DNA of 64,000 nucleotides from Symbiodinium natans (Eukaryota > Sar > Dinophyceae > Suessiales > Symbiodiniaceae). The translations under genes were made by a program, and so were the position numbers. The number at the start of each line of letters is the position of its first letter. Within the stretch, counting starts at the first letter, position 1. The stretch is from assembly GCA_905221605.1 (NCBI GenBank), contig CAJNDS010001757.1, forward strand, positions 52,501 to 116,500, read 5' to 3'. Positions 9,886 through 20,157 of this stretch are shown here, in pieces. Below the pieces are notes generated by a model. The model was not told where the DNA came from. It saw nothing but the letters and a program-made list of their open reading frames with translations, and did no database searches.

Positions 9886-10067
9886 CTGGCAGGTTTTCAG
9901 GGTTTAGGATTTAGGGCTTAGGGCTTCGACTCTATCGCGGAGATGGGGCTCAACCTGGAATTTGGGAGGGGTACACCTACTGTAATGCTTCTTGTAAGGT
10001 ACCTCGGTTTGGAAATATCGAGCACAAACCGGAGGATGTCTCACACCCTCTTGGGCCTAAACCTGAC

Positions 10068-10164
10068 AGGTTCTTAGTAGGGAATGAAGGTCTTAGGTAC
10101 CCAAATTAATCCCTTGAAGGGTATACATAGGGCCCTGATTCCCTCATTCCCTACTAAGAACCAG
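10068..10164. mobile_element. MITE family D, copy
   Basis: Perfect 19-bp inverted repeats GGTTCTTAGTAGGGAATGA / TCATTCCCTACTAAGAACC. Confidence 0.85.
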
Positions 10165-10172
10165 CCAGCAAA

Positions 10173-10232
10173 CCTAAACCCCAAACCCCAAACCCCAAAC
10201 CCCAAACCCTAAACCCTAAACCCTAAACCCTG
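10173..10232 (-). repeat. CCCTAAA/CCCCAAA array between MITE D1 and an exon
   Basis: Four CCCCAAA then four CCCTAAA units. Confidence 0.9.
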
Positions 10233-10234
10233 AC

Positions 10235-10291
10235 GTGTTTGGCCTGGTCCAGCATCGGTGTAAGATAGTCGAGGGCATCCTTGGCCAAAGC
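10235..10291 (-). CDS. Possible 19-codon exon beside a telomeric array
   Basis: CGCAG|G is the acceptor and the peptide is ALAKDALDYLTPMLDQAKH. The exon ends at a GTCAGG donor that runs straight into the telomeric array 10173-10232 and MITE D1. No family recognised. Confidence 0.35.
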
Positions 10292-10903
10292 CTGCGGAGA
10301 GGCTTTGCTTCGTCACATGTCCTTTTTAGGGTTTTCGGTTTAGGGTTTAGGGTTTAGGGTATGAGGCCCTATCATCCCCACAATCAACCCTATAAAGGGC
10401 CTTTCAAAGCGGTTGTAGGGTATAATAGCCCGGCCTGGGATGGGCACTTTTTTCCCCAAGCAGCGTGCGCTCACTGTGGGTTCGAACGTTCAGAGGTCAA
10501 GGAGGCTTGGCTTGAGCTACTCGCGCTGCGTCCCGCCCCGCTCTCGTCCGCGCGTCGTGCGCATTCTGTGGCCCAACTCGCGCTTCCCACCAGTTCCGTG
10601 CAGCGCAAGCATGGCAGTGGCGTATTCTTTTCTGCCCATTTTTTGGGGGCTGTCGGATGGCTTCGCTTCGTGCAGCGCGTTCGCGCCTTGGTCCCATGCG
10701 CATGATCCTCGTGGAGTGCAGAACTTTCAGCTTTTGTTTTCGCTCTTCTTGGGGAGTGGTCTTGGCATGCTTTTGGAATTTGAAGCTTCGGGTTTTGGGT
10801 TTTGGGCCTAGGGTCTTAGACGCTGTTTGGGTCGACGCCGGCATAGTCGCTGTAGGCAGTGTTGCCCACAACATGTCAAGCCTTTGGGTCCAAACCCCCT
10901 GCC

Positions 10904-11195
10904 CTATGCTGCATCTGAATGCAACACACTGAGCATCCCCATCCAAGCATGGTATATGGCAGCGACAACCGCTTCATTGCCTCGAAATTCTCCGCGAACG
11001 GCTCGCCCTCTCGAGTGCCATGTCCTGCGAGAAGCTTGTTGTTCTTCAGAAACAAGTAAGAGCCTCGTGCTGCCCGTCACGTGAGTTTGGGCGATTTCCC
11101 CTGAAACCCTCCTAACTACGACGACAAAGTCCTGGCCACTCGTAGATGCCAACTTCCATCCACTTCGGCACGCCAATGAGCCTGGGCATAATGGA
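10904..11195 (-). CDS. Unrecognised minus-strand coding-like region
   Basis: A 90-codon frame (11176-10904) and two shorter frames (one with IMPRLIGVPKWMEVGIYEWP, one with LLAGHGTREGEPFAENFEAM) overlap on the same strand, so the region may be exons split by an unrecognised intron. No domain assigned. It continues the minus-strand island series seen at 11.3-11.7 kb. Confidence 0.25.
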
Positions 11196-11261
11196 CGGGA
11201 CCAATGCTTGAGTCAGCAAGTTGCACCTGGCACCTTCATGGCTTCCATCAGCCCCAAGGTT

Positions 11262-11748
11262 TTAAGGCTTGGTTGGGGTGGGGGGGAGACAGGGCGGCAA
11301 ATTCTGGGGGGGTGGCGGCAATTGGGGAAGCGATCTGCGCATGCTGTCTCCCAATCCCAGCAACGCAAATCGGAACTCTTCGGCGAGGTCGCCGGGGCCA
11401 TAGAAGATGAAAGCCTCGGCTAGTCGAGGGGTCTGGGGCTTCATAGAGCTCCAATTGAGCGTTCGGTTTCAGCTTCAATATCTAGGTACAGTTGGTGCGC
11501 GCTGTCGTTTCGTCTTGCGGTTGCTCTGGCAGCCACATGCCCCAGCAGAGACTTGCACCGGAAGGTTGACCTTCAGCATCCCATTCACCCTAAACCCTAA
11601 ACCCTAAACCCGAAACCCTAAACCCTAAACCCTAAACCTCCTCAATCTTGACAGAGGACCACAAAACTCCATAACCTTCAGTCGAAGCAGCTCTCATCTT
11701 GATTTGCGTGCCGAGGGCGTAGATCTGATCGATCTGGGGAAATCCCTG
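11262..11748 (-). CDS. Unrecognised gene with a 48-nt telomeric intron
   Basis: Exon 11748-11638 (37 codons; QGFPQIDQIYALGTQIKMRA) ends at GAG|GTTTAG. A 48-nt telomeric intron (11637-11590) is followed by exon 11589-11490 (EWDAEGQPSGASLCWGMWLP). A 70-nt GT-AG intron leads to exon 11419-11262 (EAFIFYGPGDLAEEFRFALL). All three join in phase. I do not recognise the family; the composition is that of a soluble protein. Confidence 0.5.
11590..11637 (-). repeat. Telomeric array, candidate 48-nt intron
   Basis: 7x6+6 nt; one CCCGAAA variant. Confidence 0.6.
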
Positions 11749-12209
11749 CTGCAACAGGCTGTGCAAACATTGGTGGATCCAGAGTTCCCAAGCTCAGGAA
11801 GTCCTAATGAAAGTTCAGGATTTCGGGTTGTTTGGGCTTCGTTCGGCTTTGGCTTCTAATGCCAAAGGTGCCTTGGAGCTCCTTGAAGCCTCCATCAAAA
11901 GCTTCCTTCCAAACATCCTAACTTAACAGTTTTGCAGTCTCGCAGTCCTCAACAACAGAGGCCAGGGGAGGTCAAACGGACTTAGAACAAACAGTGGTGC
12001 TGAAAGGGGCTTTGGGGACTCCTTGGAGAACTTCGTTTCGGAGACGACACGGGCAGGTTTGGCGATGGGTTTTTTTCTGGGAGAGCGGCCATGCTCGGCG
12101 CCATGGGTCAAAGCGACTGCTGAGGCGATTTAGGGCCTTTTTCGGCTTCACTGGAGGTCAAGTGGATGATGAGAAAAAAAAGAAAAGCGTTTTCCGCTTC
12201 CCGAGAAAC

Positions 12210-12443
12210 CTTGTTGCGAGGCATGCCCTTCAGCGAGCCGGAGAACTTCTTCAGTTCCTCGCAAGCTAGCAGAAAAGGAAGCACGAAACTAACTTTGCAA
12301 CATCCGGCTGAAGCTGCGCACGATAGCAAGCATGCAGATTAAGGCAAAGGTCATACCGTGTCTTCAGCTGGCACCTAGGGTCCTGCCTGATGCAAGCAAT
12401 TTGAAGTGTCCGCCATAGCCGCTCATAGCGACCAAGAGGTACA
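12210..12443 (-). CDS. Unrecognised, one or two exons
   Basis: The frame 12443-12294 reads RYERLWRTLQIACIRQDPRC and continues to a GTTAGT donor. 12265-12210 reads LACEELKKFSGSLKGMPRNK up to an AAG|GT donor. The 28-nt gap could be a minimal intron, but the phases do not fit simply, so the joining is unresolved. No domain recognised. Confidence 0.35.
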
Positions 12444-12714
12444 ATATATATATATATATATATATTTGTACAACAAATGCGCCAATGCAGTGCTTCTGTA
12501 GGCACTGAGTGCATAGCTGGTCTTTCAAAGGTGCCTGTTTTTTCCCAAGAAGGGGCAACTACCCATCTGGAGGAGGTAGGAGGTGGGATTGGTCTCACCA
12601 GCATCTTTGTTCGGGCACACACCACTCTCCCCTGTGTGCCCTTCCATTTGTCAATGCATCACCGGATGGAGTTCACAACGCTGCTTGCATGTTCTTTTGC
12701 CGGGATGTCCATTT

Positions 12715-12811
12715 CCCAAAATAGGCGTACCCCGAATATACCCCAAATACGATGATCCGTATCTATAGGAATCCCCCAAAAATCACCCCCTATTTTCGGA
12801 AGCCCCCAGAT
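12715..12811 (-). mobile_element. MITE family A, copy A3 with 7-bp direct repeat
   Basis: Right repeat TATTTTCGGAAGCCCCCAG; GATGTCC flanks both sides (12706-12712 and 12809-12815). The core is diverged. Confidence 0.6.
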
Positions 12812-12875
12812 GTCCTTCTTGGCTGTCGTGACGCCGCTGAGGTTGGCCAAAGCCTCCGTGTCGCCTTCGGCAATC
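12812..12875 (-). CDS. Possible exon broken by MITE A3
   Basis: After CCCCAG|G the frame reads IAEGDTEALANLSGVTTAKK then DI, and MITE A3 begins there. A 7-bp direct repeat (GGACATC on the minus strand) flanks the element, and beyond it coding-like sequence resumes (12709-12659). This is either a MITE spliced out through a GC donor in its repeat or a disrupted exon. Confidence 0.35.
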
Positions 12876-13018
12876 CTGGGGTAAGAGTAACTACAGACAG
12901 CGTTTGGGGCTTCAGGGATCAAGTGAACGTGTGGCTTCAACATCTTGGACAGACATATTCACACTACAGCTGTCCATAGTCCGTCGTCCGTCAGTCGTCG
13001 TAGTCCGTCGATGTCGTC

Positions 13019-13120
13019 GACGTCGTTGTTGTGGTAGTAGTAGCAGTAGTAGCAGTAGTAGCAGCAGTAGCAGTAGTAGCAGTAGTAGCAGTAGTAGCAG
13101 TAGCAGCAGCAGCAGTAGTA
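13019..13120 (+). repeat. GTA/GCA triplet microsatellite
   Basis: GTAGTAGCA-type repeat, open in several frames as Ser, Val or Thr runs. Confidence 0.95.
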
Positions 13121-13212
13121 GTTTGCCTTTCCAGGCTTTCGGAGGCGAAAGGAGCGACGCTGTGTTGCCCTGGCCTTGATATGCTTGCGTTCAAGTTTTG
13201 TGAGCTGAAAAG

Positions 13213-13245
<33 letters not shown>

Positions 13246-13549
13246 CAGGCATTCGAAACGTCAAGCCTGCCAGGGACAGCTCTCGTGAGCGGAAAGCTTC
13301 AAATCCCAAAGCCCGAAAAAACTAAAGCAACAGGAAACCAAGTGACTTTATGTGTCTGATTTTGTAGGAGACTGAGTCTGTGAGTTTTCTTTGCAGATGA
13401 GAAATTCTTGCGTGCAGAATGTTCGTAGGGTTCAGACAGGGATCTTCACACAATGCGCTTCGGCAAGGTTCGAATACCAGATGCCAAGATGACAAGGTAA
13501 GCTTAAGCTTGAACTAAATGAACTTGATGAAACAGGAAACCTCTGCTCG

Positions 13550-13891
13550 ATGGCATCGTCCAGGTCATCGAAGTCCATGTTTCGCAAAGGCGACGCAAAA
13601 ACAGCTCAAACCGATGCTAAATTGCTGCAGCAGAAGTGGCTTGAAACAGGTCGCAAAACACACTATCTGACATGTCGAGGGAGAGAAGTAGGGTGCGTGT
13701 GTTGCTGTGGCTGTCCCCTCACTCAGCGCGGCACTTTTCCGTGGAAGCTGCGCGCCTTACCACAAGCTTCAATAGCCTCAGGGCATGACGAGCACAAGCT
13801 TCCTAATCAGAAAAGAGATTTAGCAGTAAGCCCTACTGTAGAACAGCGCTGTATCTTCAAACGGCCGTCAGGACCTTGGGGTGATGTATAA
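13550..13891 (+). CDS. Unrecognised 113-codon ORF with ATG
   Basis: An uninterrupted frame from ATG 13550 to TAA 13889-13891. It is basic at the N-terminus (MASSRSSKSMFRKGDAKTAQ) with a Cys cluster (CRGREVGCVCCCGCP) near residues 43-57. No transmembrane segment and no family recognised. A shorter antisense ATG frame (13578-13432) overlaps its start. Confidence 0.35.
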   Translation: MASSRSSKSMFRKGDAKTAQTDAKLLQQKWLETGRKTHYLTCRGREVGCVCCCGCPLTQRGTFPWKLRALPQASIASGHDEHKLPNQKRDLAVSPTVEQRCIFKRPSGPWGDV

Positions 13892-14208
13892 TAAGTTCTG
13901 CATCCGTGGGTGTGAATTTTCGACCAGAGACAGAGAGCTAGCGAGCGAGCGAGCGAGAGAGAGAGAGAGAGAGGGAGACAGAGCTAGAAAAAAAGAGACA
14001 GCGAGAGAGATAAGGGGGGCAACCCTAAACCCTAAACCCTAAGTCCTCTCTTTAAGGCGACCCGAAATGTTGAAACCAAAGCAAGACCTCTCGAGGCAGA
14101 TGTTGTTGAATGTCACGTTCTGAGCCCGGAACGCCCCAAGGAGCCCTCTGTCTGTGTAGCCCTAAACCCTAAACCTCTCTTTCATAAATAATTTAAATGT
14201 TAAGGAGT

Positions 14209-14755
14209 TACTGCGCAAGGTCATTTTTTACTGGGCAAGGTCATTTTTTTACTGGGCAAGGTCATTTTTTACTGGGCAAGGTCGTTTCGTCCAAAAAAAC
14301 GACCTTGCCCAGTAAAAAAATGACCTTGCCCAGTAAAAAAATAACCTTGCCCAGTAAAAATGTTACTGGGCAAGGTCATCTTTTTACTGGGCAAGGTCAT
14401 CTTTTTACTGGGCAAGGTCATCTTTTTACTGGGCAAAGTAGTTTTTTTACTGGGCAAGGTCATTTTTTTACTGGGCAAGGTCATTTTTTTACTGGGCAAG
14501 GTCATTACTGGGCAAGGTCATGTTTTTATTGGGCAAAGTAGTTTTTTTGCTGGGCAAGGTCATTTTTTTACTGGGCAAGGTCATTTTTTTACTGCGCAAG
14601 GTCATTTTTTTACTGGGCAAGGTCATTTTTTAACTGGGCAAGGTCATTTTTTTACTGGGCAAGGTCATTTTTTTACTGGGCAAGGTCATTTTTTTACTGG
14701 ACAAGGTCATTTTTTTACTGGGCAAGGTCATTTTTTTTACTGGGCAAGGTCGTTC
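14209..14755 (+). repeat. 21-22-bp minisatellite with an internally inverted block
   Basis: Unit ACTGGGCAAGGTCATTTTTTT. Four direct units, three inverted units (14298-14362, GACCTTGCCCAGTAAAAAAA), then about eighteen direct units. It is open in several frames (LLGKVIF or FTGQGHF repeats), which explains the long frames here. Confidence 0.95.
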
Positions 14756-14860
14756 CATAAGTGAAATATTTTCTTAATGTTGTGGGATTCTTCGGGCGGG
14801 TGGGTATTTTTCTGGAGTAATAATTTCTTGACTAGTGAATGCTTGAACTTGAGATGCTGA

Positions 14861-14909
14861 AACCCTAAACCCTAAACCCTAAACCCTAAACCCTAAACCC
14901 TAAACCCTT
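14861..14909 (-). repeat. CCCTAAA array, 7 units
   Basis: Perfect units. Confidence 0.95.
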
Positions 14910-16100
14910 TGAGCAGTCCCCAGGCGCTGCTTGTTCCGGCACTCCTTGAGCATGATCTCTGGATCTGAGAAAGAGGGGAGGAGTAGGGTGTAGGTGACAC
15001 ACACCCAGCGGCACTCTTGCGTTGCGGTTTAGGGTTTAGGGTCTAGCCTTTGGGATGTTCCTCCAGTCCTGAATAGGGATTGTAGTATCCCCCTACTATA
15101 ATCCTATTAGGGACTGTTAGTATAAGGGGGAACATCCCAAGCTTGGGCTATGATACCCCGAAAAATCCCTTACAAAGGGCCCTTTTGGAGGGTTGACTAT
15201 GCGAATTATATGGCCGAAGAGGCCCTTTTTAAGGGGTTATAAGGTACTAGCCCATCCAAGTGGGATTATTTGGATTTGACGACTTAGTATTTCAAAGGGG
15301 TTAGGGCTTTGTTCAAGATTTAGTATTTCAAGGCAGAGGCGGGTTTTGTGCTAGCAGTTAGAGCTCCAAAGAAGCTTTGCGAAGTAGGGGCTTGGGGACT
15401 TTGGGATTTGCAGGGTTAGAGTTTTAGGGTTGAATTTTGAGGGTTAGGGCTTAGTGGCTATAGGTTTCAGGATCTTGGTTTGAGTAGGGCTTAGGTTTTG
15501 AGAACAAGGCTTCAAGACCTTGGGTTTTGCATTGGCTTCGGATCAAGTAAATCTTCCAACGCCTTGTCCTTAACCCCCGCAGCTTAGGAAACGCAAGCCT
15601 GACATGTGCCATTTACACGCGATGATGCCAGAGCTTGTATAGTCTTGCATTGCCACATACCAGAGGCTCACATTCTCAGGAGTAGAGTTGAGGTTTTCGG
15701 CGTTTAAGATTGCAGGCTTCAGGGTTAGGCTTTCGGATTCTTTGGATTTCGCGACTTAGTATTTCAAGGGGGCGGGGCTTTGTTTCAAGACTTAGTGTTT
15801 CAAGGTTTTGTTTTGGCAAGGTCCAGGGCCCACGGGCCCACGGGCCCACGGGCCCCCGGGCACGGGCCCGCCCGCCCAAAAGACCATGCCCGCTAAAGGA
15901 ACCCCGGAAACGACATTAGCACATCAGTCAGGCAGTAATTCGAAGAAAAAAACCCAAAAAAACTAAACAAGTCCGCCAATCCTGCTTCACATGAGTGGGC
16001 CTTCGGCTGCGTTAACCCTGAGGATTGTGTCCCCGGGTCGCAGGTCTCGGGCAGAACCTCGTGCAGAAAGTCGATGGGCTTCAGAGGCTTCTTATGTAGA
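14910..16100. other. No supported gene
   Basis: MITE B, then sequence in which GGGTTTAG-like words decay (GGGCTTAGGTTTTGAG and similar), and a CGGGCCCA repeat at 15830. Confidence 0.5.
15051..15138. mobile_element. MITE family B, copy
   Basis: Near-palindromic: GGGATGTTCC ... CAGTCCTGAATAGGGATT ... GGACTGTTAGTATAAGGG ... GGAACATCCC. Confidence 0.8.
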
Positions 16101-16225
16101 GCTTGGGCCTATGGCTTAGGGCTTAGGGCTTCGGGCTTCGGGCTTAGGGCTTAGGGTTTGGGTTTAGGGTTTAGGGTTTACGGTTTAGGATTTAGGGTTT
16201 GGGGTTTGGGGTTTAGGGTTTGGGA
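16090..16225 (+). repeat. Degenerate TTTAGGG array (GGGCTTAG/GGGCTTCG variants)
   Basis: Heptamer spacing kept while the T-run mutates; continues the degenerate tract from 15.3 kb. Confidence 0.8.
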
Positions 16226-17241
16226 GATTCCTGGGCTTCGGATGGCGTTTCGGAGTGTAAGGGTCTACATCGGCTTCCACTCTCCCTGAGACAGTCCAGG
16301 TGAGACTCCTGCATTCATTCCGACAGGGTCTGATGTAGAGCTCAAGTAAGTAGGGATAGGTAGGAGCCTAAACAGTAAACCCTAAACCTTAAACCCTAAA
16401 CCCTAGACCCTAGACCCTAAACCCTAAACCGCGTGCTGAAGATACCGGGGTGGCACCATGTTATCCTAACCCGTGTGCCAAGTTGCTGCTGCCGGGGTCC
16501 TGCTGCTTGTTCCAAGCCTCAGGGGCAACTCGAGGTTTCATGGGTTTAGGGTTTAGGGTTTAGGGATGCTCCATAAGTCCTCTAAGTAGGTTAGAAGTAG
16601 GCTTAGCACTTATGATTGGGGTTATAAGCCCATGATCCTCCAAGCAGGCACACGCCTCGGCGGCGCCCCCGGGCAGGATCGCCTCTACGAGGAGACCAGG
16701 CCTCAGCGAGAAAAAGATTGGGGGGGGGGGGGGGCGAAGCTTCTCCATTTCTTTTCCGGCTTAGCGCGTAGATCTTCTGGTTTGCCACTGACACATGTGA
16801 AACCACATTCCAGAATCCCAAGCTTCTTTGTCGAGTTCTTGGCAGCTTAGCCAGACTTCGGCGAGAGCCCTGTACCGAGCAAGTCTCAAACCTGACCCGC
16901 AGCTCAACACCAGTGAGCCGCCCAGGTCCTTTGAGCCCAGTAGCTGATTCCGTTCCGATGCCACGTCGAGGCCTAGGTCCGTGTTGTCTGCCTCCGGGCA
17001 GGCCGAGATGATGGTGTGCTACCTGCCACCCCGAACATGACATGCCTGCAGACGTTGTGTGGAGGTGTGTGCTAAGTCGGCCTTGCTCGTCTGGGCCGCC
17101 TGCTTTTATAGCTAGACGGGATCATGCCCCAGCCTGCTGTGGGGTTCATTGCCAGTATTGTGGGTGGGGTCTCTCTGCAGGACCCATGGCGATCTTCATG
17201 GTCCTGGTTTAGGCCACGATCGGCGGCATGCCTGCGCTAGA

Positions 17242-17628
17242 TCATGTAGATCCATGTAGTGTAGAACCGACGGGAACCTGAATGGGCCTGTGGAGTCCGT
17301 GTCTAGGTATGTAATTAGGATCCAAGGTCTGGGTCGGGTTCACTATTCCAAAAAGTCTACACGGTCGGATTCGTTGTCCTGGCTTGAATAGGATCGACCT
17401 GCATCCTACCATGGGCGATTGTGAAAAGGCGGTGTTCATGAAATCATGTATGGCATTCGAAGTCGTTAGAGTCATTATAATAGTCACTGTCGTTTTGTTT
17501 CTTGCTTCCTGGTCAACTCCGAAACTCATTCCAGAATCGGCCGCGACCGCGACCTTGCGTATGCTGAAGCTGAAGGTCACCGGCGTCTGGCTTTCGGCCT
17601 GAGAGTGCTTGAAGATGTCAAGTTTCAA
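17242..17628 (-). CDS. Unrecognised 128-codon ORF
   Basis: Begins ATG-AAA (MKLDIFKHSQAESQTPVTFS) and stays open to TGA at 17242. The middle is Thr/Ile-rich (ARNKTTVTIIMTLTTSNAIH). An intron acceptor is also possible near residue 10 (CTCAG|G), so the Met need not be the true start. A 72-codon antisense frame with a hydrophobic stretch (17384-17602) is the alternative. Function unknown. Confidence 0.35.
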   Translation of the reverse strand: MKLDIFKHSQAESQTPVTFSFSIRKVAVAADSGMSFGVDQEARNKTTVTIIMTLTTSNAIHDFMNTAFSQSPMVGCRSILFKPGQRIRPCRLFGIVNPTQTLDPNYIPRHGLHRPIQVPVGSTLHGST

Positions 17629-17865
17629 GTTCCGGAATTCAGGGTTCGGCGGACGGTTTAGGGTTTAGAGTTTAGGTTACAGGGTTTAGAGTTTAGGCTT
17701 TAGGGTTTTTAGGGTTTAGGGTGCTGTAGCCGTGCTATGTACGGTTGCTCGAGAACCTTCGACTCTGGAGGCTGAGACCGCAGCCGCAACGGAAGTCACT
17801 GCCGCCTTCGCCGGTCCTCCACCGTCAGACGGGTGCTGAGTGTTTCAAGGGTTTGGTTAAGACCC

Positions 17866-17977
17866 ATATGGGGGCATCCGAAGTTCGGGGTACCTCATTG
17901 GGGTCCTCAATATAGGGGAATCCTACTATTTGGGAGGGGTCCCTTATTTTCGTAAAACCCCCCATATAAAGTTTGGC
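17866..17977 (+). mobile_element. MITE family A, copy
   Basis: ATATGGGGG...CCCCCCATAT ends, core GGAATCCTACTATTTGGG, right TTTTCGTAAAACCCCCC. Confidence 0.8.
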
Positions 17978-18673
17978 TCTTGTACTGGGGGCAGGCCAAC
18001 AATCCTCGAGCAATGAGTCAAGGCTAGTAGTTCAGGCTGAGAACTTGCAGCTTGCGATCTAGGGTTTAGGTTTTTTTGCCATCAGCTGGGGTTTTTGCCA
18101 CCCGCCTAGCAGACCCCAAAGGGATCACTCCGCAGGGAACAACCACGTATGCCCACATCAGCTGGGGTTTGGGGTTTAGGGTTTAGGCGATGAAACCTTG
18201 GAACGCTTAAAGATACTATATGGCGATATATACATACACATATCTATATATATATATATAGACATTGTGAAGAGCTGAAGAAGTATGTGCAGCTTCAAGA
18301 ACTTCTGCCATACCAACAGCTCCTCCCCATAGACTCCTGACACGGCATGAGCCTCACATACTTCGGAACATGAAAGCAGTTCATTTTTGGAACAAGATGT
18401 TGATACCTCTGCTACTCCACAACTACTTTCTAGATTAGAAGGCCTAGATCACTGTGATATTGCTTGTTTAAGGGAGAGTAGCGCCCTCCCTCCAACAACA
18501 TCGGCCGAAGCAGCTCACAATTCCTGCCGAAAAAGCCCGGCTGGTAATACCTACCTCCCTCTCTCTCTCTCTCTCTCTCGCAGACTCGGGAATCCGTCAG
18601 CTGCCGTCTGCAGCCCGATAGGCAGTGCTCTCTGAGCAACGCCCCACCGCCCATGTTAAGCGGTGCAATCCAA

Positions 18674-19343
18674 CTACAGACCATAAATAGTGTTAACCCA
18701 CGACTCAGGAACAATCTCCAACAAGATGACAGGAACCAACTCACGACACTCAGTGCGATTGACATATAGCGCATGCTTGCTGCACACTCAACTTGGTTTC
18801 AGGATGTGAAGTCTCAGAGAACAGCAGTTGGATCGTGAACAAAGGGCGCGTTTGTGACATTGCATGCCAACGGCAATGATCCTGGATAGCCGTCTCCCAT
18901 GTCCCTGAAACACTATGTTGCATCCAGCCGTGCTCCGGTTGCAACCACTTGAAGTTAATACAGTCAGGCGTTTGGACTACAACAGAGGTGCCGAACCAGG
19001 ACACGTCGTGAGTAAAGGCATGGTTCCAGCGACTCCATGTACTCGCCTTCCCTTCCGGAAGAAGACTTGGCACAGGAATTTGATGTGCCTTCATTACTTG
19101 AGGCAAATGTTCAAACCAGTCCTCCTTGGTCCAATAGAGATTGTACAATGCCTCTACATCTTCTACTTGGTAGCCGATGGCCTTGAAGGTAGATACAAGC
19201 CAGCGTCCTCCCGTGACTGCCCTTCCGCTTGGATTCAAGGGCAATAGATTTGTTTGGCACTGGTTTGGCCACAGCCTGGCCCCTTTCACGGGAGTCCTGT
19301 ATCTGGCAAGGCCGGGACCACAGGTGCCGGCCTGCCAAGGCAA
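18674..19343 (-). CDS. Unrecognised long ORF, possibly with a frameshift near its end
   Basis: About 197 codons are open from 19343, next to a TTGGCAG|G acceptor at the edge of a telomeric array, to TGA at 18750. It is rich in Trp (YWTKEDWFEHLPQ, TWSRWNHAFTHDVSWFGTSV). Beyond the stop, another frame gives RELVPVILLEIVPESWVNTI and ends at 18674, so a frameshift or a small intron may separate the parts. No known domain. It is one of the longest repeat-free frames in the window. Confidence 0.4.
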
Positions 19344-19689
19344 GGCAAGATTCGAATTTAGGGTTTGGGGTTTGGGGCTTAGGGTTTAGGGTTTGGGGTT
19401 TAGGGCTTAGGCAAACACAGTCTCACACACTCTGAAAAAGTTGGATCTCTGCATAATACTACTCGCACTTACCCTAAACCCTAAAAAGCGCCCCTCCCCC
19501 CCCCCGGCTTTCCAGCCGCTGCTGCCGCAGGTGCAGCAGTGCCAGCGTGGTCCGAAGCCTGGCTGCAGCACATGTGGTACAGTTAGGGTTTAGGGATTAG
19601 GGATTAGGGTTTAGGGTAGCAGACTCTGTGCACGAAGTCAGCTGGAAGACTGCAGCAAGATGCTTGATTCCAAGACCAGGGTATCTTGC

Positions 19690-19755
19690 AACCCTAAACC
19701 CTGAACCCTAAACCCTAAACCTTATTAAACCCTAAACCCTAAACCCTAAACCTTG
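19690..19755 (-). repeat. CCCTAAA array
   Basis: Nine near-perfect units with a short break. Confidence 0.9.
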
Positions 19756-20027
19756 AGCTTCCAAGCCGCCTGTGGATTGTCAACCGTCAGGCTCCGCAGC
19801 ACACCTGGGAAAGTGGGTAAGCAACCACGTGTTCAAATACACATCTACTTGCAGATCCGGCCCTCTAAGTAGATAAGTAAGAGCCCTAACCCCTAAACCC
19901 TATACCCTCAACCCTAAACCCTGAGCCAATTGCAATAACCATAGATGCCCAAGACCTTAGACCGAGCACCTGCACAGGGATCTCCACTCCGGCTACAGTG
20001 CTGATCACCCCATGGCCAAGCCGACTG

Positions 20028-20129
20028 CTTAGAGGCTGCGTACCCTAGCCCAAAAAAGGTTAACCTTTTGAAGTATAGTAGGATTATATAAACCCCGAAA
20101 GGTTAAAGGTTAGCTACTCAGCTACTAAG
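20028..20129. mobile_element. MITE family E, copy E2
   Basis: CTTAGAGGCTGCGTACCCTA left, TTAGCTACTCAGCTACTAAG right; core identical to E1. Confidence 0.8.
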
Positions 20130-20157
20130 ACTGAAATTCGACCTTGTATGTACCTGG

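Noticed and set aside
12904-13194. Poly-Ser, Val or Thr frames
   Set aside because: GTA/GCA triplet repeat.
13420-13500. tRNA-like GGTTCGAATACC
   Set aside because: No T-stem pairing, acceptor stem or D-arm could be built around it.
14209-14755. CRISPR-like array
   Set aside because: Direct units with no unique spacers, in a eukaryotic context.
14197-14764. Three frames of 78-134 codons (LLGKVIF/FTGQGHF repeats)
   Set aside because: Products of the 21-22-bp minisatellite.
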